DNA from: Streptomyces sp. NBC_01341
GTDB taxonomy: Bacteria; Actinomycetota; Actinomycetes; Streptomycetales; Streptomycetaceae
NCBI RefSeq assembly: GCF_035946055.1
Contig: NZ_CP108364.1
Span: 992,001 to 1,056,000, forward strand
DNA: 64,000 nucleotides
Direction of reading: 5' to 3'
Position numbers and translations under genes: made by a program. Shown here one piece after another: positions 42,730 to 50,777 of this stretch. The first letter of the stretch is position 1, and each line of letters starts with the position of its first letter. Below the pieces are notes generated by a model. That model was given only the letters and a program-made list of their open reading frames with translations. It ran no database searches and was not told where the DNA came from.

Positions 42730-43188
42730 GTGGCACCTGGCAGTGCGCTCATCCCCCGGCTCATGGACCTCAGCCCCGGGACGGAGGCGCTCCGTTACTG
42801 CTTCGCCCTGCCCGCGCACCCCGAATCGGTCGCCGGTGCGCGACGCCTTACGCGGGCGCGGCTCGCCGAGTGGCGACTGACGGGTGACACGCACGACGCG
42901 GCGGTGCTGATCGTCTCGGAGCTGGTCACCAACGCCGTCGTGCACACGGCGAGCGCGCGGGTCGTCTGCGAGCTCCGCTGCCGCGAGGGGCGGTTGCGTG
43001 TCGCCGTGCAGGACCAGGGGCACCTGCCGGGCGGGCCGCGGCTGTCACTCACGGCCGACGGCGAACACGGCCGCGGCCTTCTGCTGGTCGATTCCATGTC
43101 CCTCGCCTGGGGTTCCCACGACGCCGGGGACCACTCCGGCCGGATCGTGTGGGCGGAGCTCCCGGACGGCACGGGGGCGGCATGCTGA
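42730..43188 (+). CDS. Histidine-kinase-like ATP-binding protein (anti-sigma/RsbW type)
   Basis: This 152-residue protein consists of a HATPase_c_2 domain: the N-box VSELVTNAVVHTASARVVCEL, the G1 region VAVQDQGHLPG and the G2 region EHGRGLLLVDSMSLAWG. Stand-alone kinases of this type act as anti-sigma factors or signalling ATPases in Streptomyces and frequently accompany XRE/DUF397 pairs. The GTG follows GAGGA seven bases upstream. The next gene begins seven bases before its stop. Confidence 0.88.
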   Translation: MAPGSALIPRLMDLSPGTEALRYCFALPAHPESVAGARRLTRARLAEWRLTGDTHDAAVLIVSELVTNAVVHTASARVVCELRCREGRLRVAVQDQGHLPGGPRLSLTADGEHGRGLLLVDSMSLAWGSHDAGDHSGRIVWAELPDGTGAAC

Positions 43189-43622
43189 AGCATGCGCTGT
43201 CCCACCTGCTCGGCGCGCGACGGACCCGGTCCGGCGAGGAGGACGACGCCGCGGGCCGGGTGCGACTCCCGCTGCCGCCCGCACTGTCGGCGAGCCTCGG
43301 CTGCGACGCGGTGGGGGTTCCCGCGCGGTACGGCTTCCGGCTGATGTCGCATCTGCCGCGCGCGGGTTGCGTGTTCGCCGACGCGCACCAGTGGTGGTGG
43401 ATCGTGCCGTCCGGTTCCGATCTCGATCTGGACTGGCCCGAGCAGGCGTCGTACGCCACCGGGGCCTACGTGCCCGCCGGGCGGCCCCGGCTGATCCACG
43501 CACCGGACAGCCGCACGCCGTACACGCCGCCGATCCCCCTGTTTCTGATGGTGTGTCAGGTGACGGGTGTGGCGCCGTCCTGGGACCCGTCCGGCGGTCC
43601 CAGGGCACTCTCCGCCCCCTGA
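43182..43622 (+). CDS. Hypothetical protein coupled to the ATPase gene
   Basis: The ATG at 43182 overlaps the ATPase stop and gives 146 residues. It has no signal or transmembrane helix. Distinctive parts are LSASLGCDAVGVPARYGFRL, HQWWWIVPSGSDLDLDWPE and a proline-rich end. Proteins of this type follow AbaA-type ATPase genes in Streptomyces; their function is unknown. The overlap suggests it is translated together with the ATPase. Confidence 0.65.
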   Translation: MLKHALSHLLGARRTRSGEEDDAAGRVRLPLPPALSASLGCDAVGVPARYGFRLMSHLPRAGCVFADAHQWWWIVPSGSDLDLDWPEQASYATGAYVPAGRPRLIHAPDSRTPYTPPIPLFLMVCQVTGVAPSWDPSGGPRALSAP

Positions 43623-43644
43623 CGCGGGGCGCGGGCGGTCTCCT

Positions 43645-44991
43645 TCACGGCCGGTCGAGGTAGGCGAGGCCGGGATGGACCCGGGTGTATCCCTCGACCA
43701 GGCGCCGGGCGACGGAGACGGAGTCCACCAGCGGATGCAGGGCGAAGGCCCGCACGGCAGCCCCCCGCGAACCGGTCCCGGCCGCGTCGAGTACCGCCCG
43801 CTCCACCCCCTTCACCGCGGTGACCAGCCCGACCGCGTGGTACGGAAGGGGGTCGACGGCGACCGGGTGCGCCCCGTTGGCGTCGACCAGGCAGGGCACC
43901 TCGATGACCGCGTCGGCGTCGAGCACGGAGAGTGTGCCGCGGTTGCGCACGTTGAGGATCAGCGTGGTCCGCTCGTCGCGGGCGACGGCGCGCATCAGGG
44001 CCAGGGCCACCTGCTCGTAGCCGCCGGATCCCAGGTCGCTCGCCTCGCGCTCGCCGGCCCCCGCCACGTCCCGGTTCTCCGACATGTAGGTGGCCTCGCG
44101 CTCGGCACGCGTACGGTCCCAGGTGGCCAGCGCGGGGGCGTCCGGGTCCTTCATGCGGGCGTAGAACCCCTCCTGCTGCTCGCGCAGGAAGGCGCCGCGG
44201 GTCTGCTCGGCTTCCCGGTAGGCGCGGACGGCCTCCCGGTTGAAGTAGTAGTAGTGCAGGTACTCGTTGGGGACCGCGCCCAGCGAGCGCAGCCAGTCCG
44301 GCCCGAAGAGCCGGCCCTCCTCGAACGAGCCGAGCAGCGCCGGATCACCGAGAAGGCGCGGGAGTTCGTCCCGGCCTCCGACGCGGAGCCCGCGGACCCA
44401 GCCCAGGTGGTTGAGTCCGACATAGTCGATCCACGCCAGGTTCGGGTCCGCGCCGAGGACCCGGGCGATACGGCGGCCGAGCCCGACCGGGGAGTCGCAG
44501 ATACCGATGACCCGGTCCCCGAGGTGCCGGGACATGGCCTCGGTGACCAGGCCGGCGGGGTTGGTGAAGTTGATGACCCAGGCGTCGGGGGCGAGCCGGG
44601 CGATGCGGCGGGCGAGTTCGGTGGCCACGGGAACCGTGCGCAGCCCGAAGGCGATGCCGCCGGCCCCGACGGTCTCCTGGCCGAGGACGCCCTCGTCGAG
44701 TGCGACGCGCTCGTCGGCCGCGCGGCCTTCGAGTCCGCCCACCCGGATGGCGGAGAAGACGAAGTCCGCGCCCCGCAGGGCCTCGTCGAGGTCGTCGGTG
44801 GCGACGGTCTCGGGTGCGTCGGCGACTCCGCCCGCCTGTTCACGGAGCACCCGGGCGACTGCGGTGAGCCGGTCCGCGTCCGTGTCGTACAGGGTCACAC
44901 GGGAGACGCGGCCCTCGGCATGGTCCCCGAGCAGCGCCCCGTACACGAGTGGCACGCGGAACCCGCCGCCGCCAAGAATTGTCAGCTTCAC
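43645..44991 (-). CDS. GH4 glycosidase, 6-phospho-beta-glucosidase type
   Basis: This 448-residue NAD+/Mn2+-dependent GH4 enzyme hydrolyses phosphorylated beta-glucosides by a redox-elimination mechanism in the cytoplasm. The N-terminal Rossmann segment is KLTILGGGGFRVPLVYGAL. GH4 motifs are INFTNPAGLVTEAM, IGICDSPVGLG (metal-binding Cys), YVGLNHLGWVRGL (His ligand) and NEYLHYYYFNREAVRAY. The GTG is at 44991. No sugar transporter is adjacent, so its substrate import system lies elsewhere. Confidence 0.9.
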   Translation of the reverse strand: MKLTILGGGGFRVPLVYGALLGDHAEGRVSRVTLYDTDADRLTAVARVLREQAGGVADAPETVATDDLDEALRGADFVFSAIRVGGLEGRAADERVALDEGVLGQETVGAGGIAFGLRTVPVATELARRIARLAPDAWVINFTNPAGLVTEAMSRHLGDRVIGICDSPVGLGRRIARVLGADPNLAWIDYVGLNHLGWVRGLRVGGRDELPRLLGDPALLGSFEEGRLFGPDWLRSLGAVPNEYLHYYYFNREAVRAYREAEQTRGAFLREQQEGFYARMKDPDAPALATWDRTRAEREATYMSENRDVAGAGEREASDLGSGGYEQVALALMRAVARDERTTLILNVRNRGTLSVLDADAVIEVPCLVDANGAHPVAVDPLPYHAVGLVTAVKGVERAVLDAAGTGSRGAAVRAFALHPLVDSVSVARRLVEGYTRVHPGLAYLDRP

Positions 44992-45071
44992 GCTGCTCGA
45001 TGGTACGGGGCGGGGGCCCGGTACCCCGGACCCGAAGGCCCGGGGCGCCGGTCCGTTCCCGCGGCCCGGCC

Positions 45072-46595
45072 TCAGTGGCCGTTCCACCACCGCACGACGG
45101 CGTGCCAGATCTTCGTCCGCCCGGTCCGCTGAGCCGGGATCAGGGCTCCCTGCGCGGGCGTCCCGAGTGGCTCGGAGGTGCGCACACCGGCCGGTGCGTG
45201 GCCGGCGGGAACGTCTCCCGCGGGGCTCGTGCGCCGGGGCGAAGCCACCTCCCAGTCGGTGGCGGTACGGGACCTCGCCACCGCGGGCAGCGGTTCGTCG
45301 TCGATCTCCTGCTGGGGGCTCGGGGCGAAGCTGGCGGGCAGGTCCACCAGGTGGCGGGAGACGAAGTTGCCCACCCAGGTCAGCTTGTCCTCGTCGACGC
45401 TGAGCTCCAGGTCGGGAAGGCGCATCAGCAGAGCGTCGACGCCGACGTCGGCGATGGCGCGTCCGATGTCCTGGCCCGGGCACTCGTGGGGTCCGCTGCT
45501 GAAGGCCATGTGAGCGCGGTTGCCCTCCATGCCCGCGGTCAGGTCGGGCCGCACCACCGGATCGGTGTTGGCCGGAGCGATCCCGACGATGAGGGCGTCA
45601 CCGGCCTTGATCTGCTGCCCGCCGAGCTCGGTGTCGCCCACCGCCCAGCGTCCCAGGATCGAGGTGAACGGCGGCTCGTCCCACAGGGTCTGTTCCACCG
45701 CCTCGGGCACGGTCATGTGCCCGCCGCTCAGCCGCGCCCGGAACCTGGGATCGGTGAGCACCATGCGCAGCACGTTCGCGATGAGGTTGGTGGTGGTCTC
45801 GTACGCGACGAAGAGCACTACGCGAAGGTGCTCGGCGACCTCCTTGTCGGTGAGCCCCGCGGGGTGCTCGACGAGCCAGGTGGCGAAGTCCTCGGCGGGC
45901 GTCTCCCTGCGGCGCTCCACCAGGCGGTTCAGCGTGTCGACCAGGAAGGCGTTGCTCGCGATGGCGGTCTCCGTGCCGCGTGTCAGGTCACGGGCCGCCT
46001 CCACCAGGCGTTCGCTGTAGTCCTCGGGCATGCCGACGATCGCGCACATGACCATCATCGGGAGCTGTTCGGCGAACTGGCTGACCAGGTCGGCGCGGCC
46101 CTCCTGACAGAATTCGTTGACGAGCCGGTTGCTGTAGCGGTTGATGTGCCGGCGCACCCCGCGGGTGTCGATGCGGGCGATGCTGTCGGTGACCGCTCCG
46201 CGCAGTCGCTCGTGGGTCTCGCCCTCGGCGAAGGAGCACACGGGCTGCCAGGTGAAGATCGGGGCCAGCGGGTGGTCGGGGGCCACGCTCCCGTCGCGCA
46301 GGGCGTGCCACCGGCGCGAGTCGCGCGAGAACTGCGAGGGGGTGCGGGTCAGGTGCAGGTTCTCGCTGTGCCCGAGCACCAGCCAGGCGGGGACGTCACC
46401 GTGCATCAGGACGGGTGCGACCGTCCCGTGTTCCGCGCGGAGCTTCTCGTAGAGGCCCGCGGGGTCCGACTCGGCCTCGGCGCCGTAAAGGCGGCGCAGT
46501 CCCCCGGGGCCGATGCCCATGCCGTGCGCGGGGCACTGCGGGGGTGGCACCGGGCCTGCGGCCGAGCCGGGTTCGTGCTGGAAGGGGGTTGTCAC
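45072..46595 (-). CDS. cvnE: Conservon-linked cytochrome P450 (CYP157-like, lacks EXXR)
   Basis: This 507-residue P450 has the haem-binding loop FSSGPHECPGQDIG (Cys372 as thiolate ligand). The I-helix reads AYETTT (264-269) instead of the usual A/G-G-x-D/E-T-T. The K-helix has EQTLW (301-305), so the otherwise near-universal EXXR is absent, as in the CYP157 family. A tail of about 80 residues rich in Pro/Ala follows the core (from about residue 430). It is the last gene of the cvnABCD conservon. Its GTG has GGAG six bases upstream. Confidence 0.9.
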   Translation of the reverse strand: MTTPFQHEPGSAAGPVPPPQCPAHGMGIGPGGLRRLYGAEAESDPAGLYEKLRAEHGTVAPVLMHGDVPAWLVLGHSENLHLTRTPSQFSRDSRRWHALRDGSVAPDHPLAPIFTWQPVCSFAEGETHERLRGAVTDSIARIDTRGVRRHINRYSNRLVNEFCQEGRADLVSQFAEQLPMMVMCAIVGMPEDYSERLVEAARDLTRGTETAIASNAFLVDTLNRLVERRRETPAEDFATWLVEHPAGLTDKEVAEHLRVVLFVAYETTTNLIANVLRMVLTDPRFRARLSGGHMTVPEAVEQTLWDEPPFTSILGRWAVGDTELGGQQIKAGDALIVGIAPANTDPVVRPDLTAGMEGNRAHMAFSSGPHECPGQDIGRAIADVGVDALLMRLPDLELSVDEDKLTWVGNFVSRHLVDLPASFAPSPQQEIDDEPLPAVARSRTATDWEVASPRRTSPAGDVPAGHAPAGVRTSEPLGTPAQGALIPAQRTGRTKIWHAVVRWWNGH

Positions 46596-46671
46596 TGTGG
46601 CTCCATGGATAAGGCGTTCCGGGACCGGGCGGGGGGACACGGCCCGTTCGGGGGGAAGGGTGCGCGTGCGG

Positions 46672-47289
46672 TCATCCGGCGAGCGGTACGGCCAGGCTGT
46701 GCAGATAGCGCATCAGGGTCATCAGCACGTCCCGGCTGGAGGTGCGCAGCCGGGCGTCGCAGTCGATCATCGGTACTTCTTCGGGCAGGTCGAGGGCGTT
46801 GCGCAGGGCCTCGACCGGGTGGTGCGGCGCGCCGGGGAAGGTGTTGACCGCGACGACGAACGGCACGCCGCGCTCCTCCAGCCTGCCGATGACGTCGAAA
46901 CTGGTCTGGAGCCGCCGGGTGTCGATGAGGACGACGGCTCCGAGAGCACCCTCGAACAGTCCGTTCCAGAGGAACCAGAAGCGCTCCTGGCCGGGGGTTC
47001 CGAACAGGTAGAGGATCAGTTCCTCGCTGAGGCTGATCCGGCCGAAGTCCATGGCGACGGTGGTCGCGGTCTTGGCCTCCACGCCCTTGTTGTCGTCCAC
47101 GCCGACACCGGCCTGGGTCATGGTCTCTTCGGTCGTCAGCGGACGGATCTCGCTGACCGAGCCGACCATGGTCGTCTTGCCGACCCCGAACCCGCCCACG
47201 ACGACGACCTTCACCGCGGCCGTGGCCGTGCTCGGGAGGACGTCCTCGCCGCGAGGGCCCGGAACCGTGTCAGAGCTTCTGAAGTCCAT
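46672..47289 (-). CDS. cvnD: Conservon GTP-binding protein CvnD
   Basis: This 205-residue Ras/MglA-like small GTPase has the P-loop GGFGVGKTT (about 32-40), TTVAMDFGRI in the switch I region, LFGTPGQERFWFLW (G3, DxxG-like with TPGQ) and VAVNTFPG (NKxD equivalent). In conservons CvnD works with the sensor CvnA, the roadblock protein CvnB and DUF742 CvnC in a membrane-associated signalling complex. It overlaps cvnC by 20 bases. Confidence 0.94.
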   Translation of the reverse strand: MDFRSSDTVPGPRGEDVLPSTATAAVKVVVVGGFGVGKTTMVGSVSEIRPLTTEETMTQAGVGVDDNKGVEAKTATTVAMDFGRISLSEELILYLFGTPGQERFWFLWNGLFEGALGAVVLIDTRRLQTSFDVIGRLEERGVPFVVAVNTFPGAPHHPVEALRNALDLPEEVPMIDCDARLRTSSRDVLMTLMRYLHSLAVPLAG

Positions 47290-47638
47290 GCATCACCGCT
47301 TCGAGGAGGGACCGGTCGGGGAGTGCGGCGCGGACGATGGGCGCGCGCGACTCGATCAGTTCGGTCGCCAGGAGTTCTGTCAGGAGGGAGGTGACCACGC
47401 TGAAGGGGAGGCTCAGGTAGGCCGAGATCTCCGCGACGGACAACGGCGCCCTGCAGAGCCGCAGGATCGCGGCCTGTTCGGGCTGGACCATGGGCGACGG
47501 CTCGGCCTGTGCCACCACCATCGTGACGAGGTCGAGTGCGGCGCGCTCACCGTCGGGAGCACCGGTGATCACGTACAGCCGTTCCGGATCGCTCAGCGCC
47601 GGGTCGGCCTTCTTGCGTTCTCGGCGGGGAGCACTCAT
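47270..47638 (-). CDS. cvnC: Conservon DUF742 protein CvnC
   Basis: This 122-residue DUF742 protein has the family pattern DPERLYVITGAPDGERAALDL, QAAILRLCRAPLSVAEISAYL and LPFSVVTSLLTELLATELIE, a winged-helix-like fold. It is thought to take part in signal transfer in the conservon complex. Its start overlaps the cvnB stop by 4 bases, and its end overlaps the cvnD start. Confidence 0.94.
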   Translation of the reverse strand: MSAPRRERKKADPALSDPERLYVITGAPDGERAALDLVTMVVAQAEPSPMVQPEQAAILRLCRAPLSVAEISAYLSLPFSVVTSLLTELLATELIESRAPIVRAALPDRSLLEAVMHGLQKL

Positions 47639-48021
47639 CCGGCCTGCCCGTCATGGCGCGGAGGGCTCGTCAGATGCGCACCGATGCGGACGACCATGTC
47701 CCGCATGCGCGCACCCACGAGCCCGGCGTCGACCGTCTCGCCGGCCAGCACCGCGAGGTAGGCCCCGGCTCCCGCGGCCATCAGGTAGAAGAACCCGCCC
47801 GTGACCTCGATGACGACGAGCTTCATGAGGCCGTCGCTGTAAGGGATCTCGGTGGCGACGGCCGCTGCCAGGCTCTGCAGCCCGGCACAGGCGGCGGCGA
47901 GACGGTCGGCGACGTCCGGGTCGCCGCCGTGCCGCGCGATGCGCAGTCCGTCGGCGGAGAGCACCACGATCTGGTGGATGCTCGGTACGTCGTCGGCCAG
48001 TTCCTTGAGCATCCAGTCCAT
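47635..48021 (-). CDS. cvnB: Conservon roadblock/LC7 protein CvnB
   Basis: This 128-residue roadblock/LC7 domain protein has the signatures LADDVPSIHQIVVLSADGLRI, ACAGLQSLAAAVATEI and EVTGGFFYLMAAGAGAYLAVL. Roadblock proteins regulate small GTPases of the MglA type, here CvnD. The ATG at 48019-48021 follows GGGGAAA. It is 17 bases downstream of cvnA. Confidence 0.94.
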   Translation of the reverse strand: MDWMLKELADDVPSIHQIVVLSADGLRIARHGGDPDVADRLAAACAGLQSLAAAVATEIPYSDGLMKLVVIEVTGGFFYLMAAGAGAYLAVLAGETVDAGLVGARMRDMVVRIGAHLTSPPRHDGQAG

Positions 48022-48038
48022 GTTTCCCCGCTGCTGGA

Positions 48039-49661
48039 TCACTTCTGGTCTCCCTTGTCCCACGCGTCGTCAGATTCTTCGCCGTTGTCGGGCTCCTTGG
48101 GCACCCCGTTGACGGCCTGGGTGAAGGCCTCCAGCCAGAGGCCCGGTGCCGCCGTGCCGCCGCCGTGCCCGTTGCGCGCGGCCGCGGGCTCGGGGGCCGC
48201 CGATGCGGACTGCTGCGGAAGGTTGTGCGAGCCGAGCGGTGCGCGGCCGCGGCTGCGGCGCTGCGGAAGTCCGCCGGCGGTCCACTCCGTCACCACGATC
48301 TCGTCGTCGCCCATGGCGGCGGCCGCGGGTGCGGGCCGCGCCGTGGAGGCCGAGGGCGCCGGGGCGGCGGGGACGGCCACCGAGGGGACGGGGCCGGTCG
48401 CCGAGGGACGGGGCGCCTTGTGCTTGCCCCGCGGAGGCACGACATGCTGCATCTGCGACATGTCGAGGGAGCTCTGGGGCCGCGAGGTGGCACCGATGCC
48501 GTGGGCGATGCCGGGAGCGGGACCGGTGGTGATCATGTCGCGCGGCACGATGAGCACCGCTCGGACCCCGCCGTACGCGGACTGCCGCAGGGAGACCTGG
48601 AGTTGGTACATGCGGGACAGCCGGCCGACCACGGCCATGCCGAGCCGCGGGGACTCCCCCAGGTCGTTCATGTTGATGCCGGCCTGGGCCTGGGCGAGCA
48701 TGTTCTCGGCCCGCGCCCTGGCCTCCTCGCTGAGGCTGACGCCGCCGTCCTCGATCTCGATCGCGATGCCCGTCTGCACCTCGACCGCGGTGACGTGCAC
48801 CCGGGTCTGGGGAGGCGAGTAGCGGGTCGCGTTGTCGAGGAGCTCCGCGCAGGCGTGGATGAGCGGCTCGACCGCGGTGCCGACGATGGCGACCTTGGCG
48901 ATCGAGTGCAGATCGACGCGCTGGTACTCCAGGATCCGCGACATCGCGCCGCGCAGCACGCTGAACAGCGGTACCGCCTTGGGCCATTGACGGCTGGGGC
49001 GGGCACCTCCGAGCACGGCGATGGAGTCGGCGAGGCGGCCGATCAGCGCGGTGCCGTGGTCGATGCGGAGCAGGTCGTCGAAGACCTCGGGGTTGCGCCC
49101 GTGGTGGTCCTCCATCTCCCGGAGTTCACTGGCCTGCCGGTGGACGATGGCCTGGACCCGGCGGGCGACACTGACGAAGGCGCGCTGCGCTGAGTCACGC
49201 ATCGCCTCCTCGTTGTCGATGATGTCGAGGACCTGGAGGACCAGGGCGCGCTGCGCCGCGGGGAGGCTGCGGTAGGACGCGTCGGCGTCGACGACGTCGC
49301 GCATCACCTCCTGCGGCGAGTTGCTCGCACGCAGCCGGCGGATCGCGGCGGGCAGGAGCTCCTTGGTGAGCCGGACGGTCTCCTGGTCGTACGAGGCGAT
49401 GCGGTGCTCCAGGAGCGCGATGCGCTGTTCGTACTCGGCACGCTGTACGCGCATCGCGCGGCGCCGGCGGTTGAGCACGACGGTGAGCGCGGCGACCACG
49501 ACAGTGGCGATCGCCCCGCACCAGACGACTGCCGCCCGCACGCCTCCGGTGACCGGCACCGCGCCGGCCGCCGTGGCTCCGGCCATCAGCACGACGGGCG
49601 GCAGCGCGGCACGGATTGCGGGGACGTCTCTGTTGGTCGGCGGTGATTCAACACGGACCAT
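48039..49661 (-). CDS. cvnA: Conservon sensor kinase-like protein CvnA
   Basis: This 540-residue membrane protein has two N-terminal hydrophobic segments (about 15-60), a coiled-coil region (about 68-110) and a nitrate/sulfonate-sensor-like helical stretch. The histidine-kinase-like ATPase domain follows, with N-box LIHACAELLDNATRYSPP (about 268-285), G1 IAIEIEDGGVSL and G2 SPRLGMAVVGRLSRMYQLQV. No standard phosphorylatable H-box is evident. The C-terminus is a long disordered Pro/Ala-rich region. It starts the conservon operon (cvnA-B-C-D-P450). Confidence 0.92.
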   Translation of the reverse strand: MVRVESPPTNRDVPAIRAALPPVVLMAGATAAGAVPVTGGVRAAVVWCGAIATVVVAALTVVLNRRRRAMRVQRAEYEQRIALLEHRIASYDQETVRLTKELLPAAIRRLRASNSPQEVMRDVVDADASYRSLPAAQRALVLQVLDIIDNEEAMRDSAQRAFVSVARRVQAIVHRQASELREMEDHHGRNPEVFDDLLRIDHGTALIGRLADSIAVLGGARPSRQWPKAVPLFSVLRGAMSRILEYQRVDLHSIAKVAIVGTAVEPLIHACAELLDNATRYSPPQTRVHVTAVEVQTGIAIEIEDGGVSLSEEARARAENMLAQAQAGINMNDLGESPRLGMAVVGRLSRMYQLQVSLRQSAYGGVRAVLIVPRDMITTGPAPGIAHGIGATSRPQSSLDMSQMQHVVPPRGKHKAPRPSATGPVPSVAVPAAPAPSASTARPAPAAAAMGDDEIVVTEWTAGGLPQRRSRGRAPLGSHNLPQQSASAAPEPAAARNGHGGGTAAPGLWLEAFTQAVNGVPKEPDNGEESDDAWDKGDQK

Positions 49662-50270
49662 CTAAACCCTCTGGCGGTTGATTCGGGAAGGTATTCGGGA
49701 GATCCAGCACGTGTACTGACAGGTGTGAACAAGTGCTCGGATTCGTAACAACTCGACTTCACTGCGCGTGAGCCTAGCCAGATCAGAACAGTGCTTCGGC
49801 ACATTCACCCAACCCCCTGCGCGAGCACGCGGGCAGTAATACACTCACCAGTTTTGTACTCAGCGCCGCCGTGCATGCGCGAGGAGTGACGCCGGAGTCG
49901 AATCGGGCGAAAACAGACAGGGATGTCCTGCAGAGCGGGACGGATATAACCCGGGGCTGTCGAACCGAACAGGTCGATTTGCGCAAAAATCCGCCGCTAG
50001 GCCGCGTCTTGCAGCGACCTTCGCGAGCGTATGCGAATCTTTTTGTACCGCAGGGCAGGACAAGCGCACAGGTGCGCGAACCACTCCGAAAGGAGCGGAC
50101 TCCTGAGCGACGGACATGTGTACGGACAGAACGCCGCCGTGGGCCGTGTGCGTGCCATCGGCGTACCGGAGCCGGCCCCGCGCCGCCACGCCGGTCTCAA
50201 GGTCGTGACCGTCAGTGAAGCCGACCCGGCGGCCGGACCTCCTCAGCCCGCCCGGGGGCGGTCCGGGGCA
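49662..50270. other. 609-base gap upstream of conservon
   Basis: This region has no convincing gene. The part next to cvnA (49662-49900) is AT-richer and probably contains the conservon promoter. Around 50081-50106 the sequence CTCCGAAAGGAG and GGAGCGGACTCC can fold into two alternative small hairpins. A plus-strand open frame from about 50118 runs into the MarR gene on the other strand and looks like its shadow. Confidence 0.4.
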
Positions 50271-50777
50271 TCAGCGGCGGCCGCCCCCGAGACGCCCCTC
50301 CAACTGCACCAGGAGCGCACCGAGCTGTCCGCTGAGCGCGCCGCGGGCAGCCTCGTCCAGACCGGAGAGCACCGACCGCTCGTAGGCCAGCTGTTCGGGC
50401 AGCAACCGGTCGACCAGCTCACGTCCGGCCCCGGTCAGTCCGACGTGGGCGACCCGCCGGTCCCTGGCGTCGCTGCGGCGGGCGATCAGCCCGGCGTCCT
50501 GCAGTACCCGCAGACGCTTGGTGACAGCGGCGCCCGACGAGAAGGTCTCGCGGGCCAGTTCGCCGGGGGTGAGTTCGCGGCCGGTACGGCGCATGGCTCC
50601 GAGGAGATCGAATTCGGCCCGGTTGAGTCCGGCGGCGCGCAGCGGGGCGTCCTCCGCCTGCTGGAGCAGGGCCGCGCACCGGTTGATGCGGCCGATGAGC
50701 TCCATCGGCCCGGTGTCCAGCGCGGGGTCGACGGCCTGCCACTGCCGTACCACCGAGGCCACGATGTCGTCGGTCAC
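50271..50777 (-). CDS. MarR-family transcriptional regulator
   Basis: This 168-residue winged-helix regulator has LIGRINRCAALLQQAEDAPL, then the HTH ELTPGELARETFSSGAAVTKRLRVL, then the wing DAGLIARRSDARDRRVAHVGL and LTGAGRELVDRLLPEQ. The GTG at 50777 overlaps the end of the upstream FUSC-family gene by 4 bases, so both are one operon. It is likely to bind the perfect inverted repeat at 52479-52493 and to sense a ligand exported by the FUSC protein. Confidence 0.92.
   Translation of the reverse strand: MTDDIVASVVRQWQAVDPALDTGPMELIGRINRCAALLQQAEDAPLRAAGLNRAEFDLLGAMRRTGRELTPGELARETFSSGAAVTKRLRVLQDAGLIARRSDARDRRVAHVGLTGAGRELVDRLLPEQLAYERSVLSGLDEAARGALSGQLGALLVQLEGRLGGGRR

Noticed and set aside
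46590..46600. Another GTTGTCACTG resembling the TTGTCAC motif
   Set aside because: It is at the P450 start codon inside an operon and far from the mce region. I treat it as a chance match.
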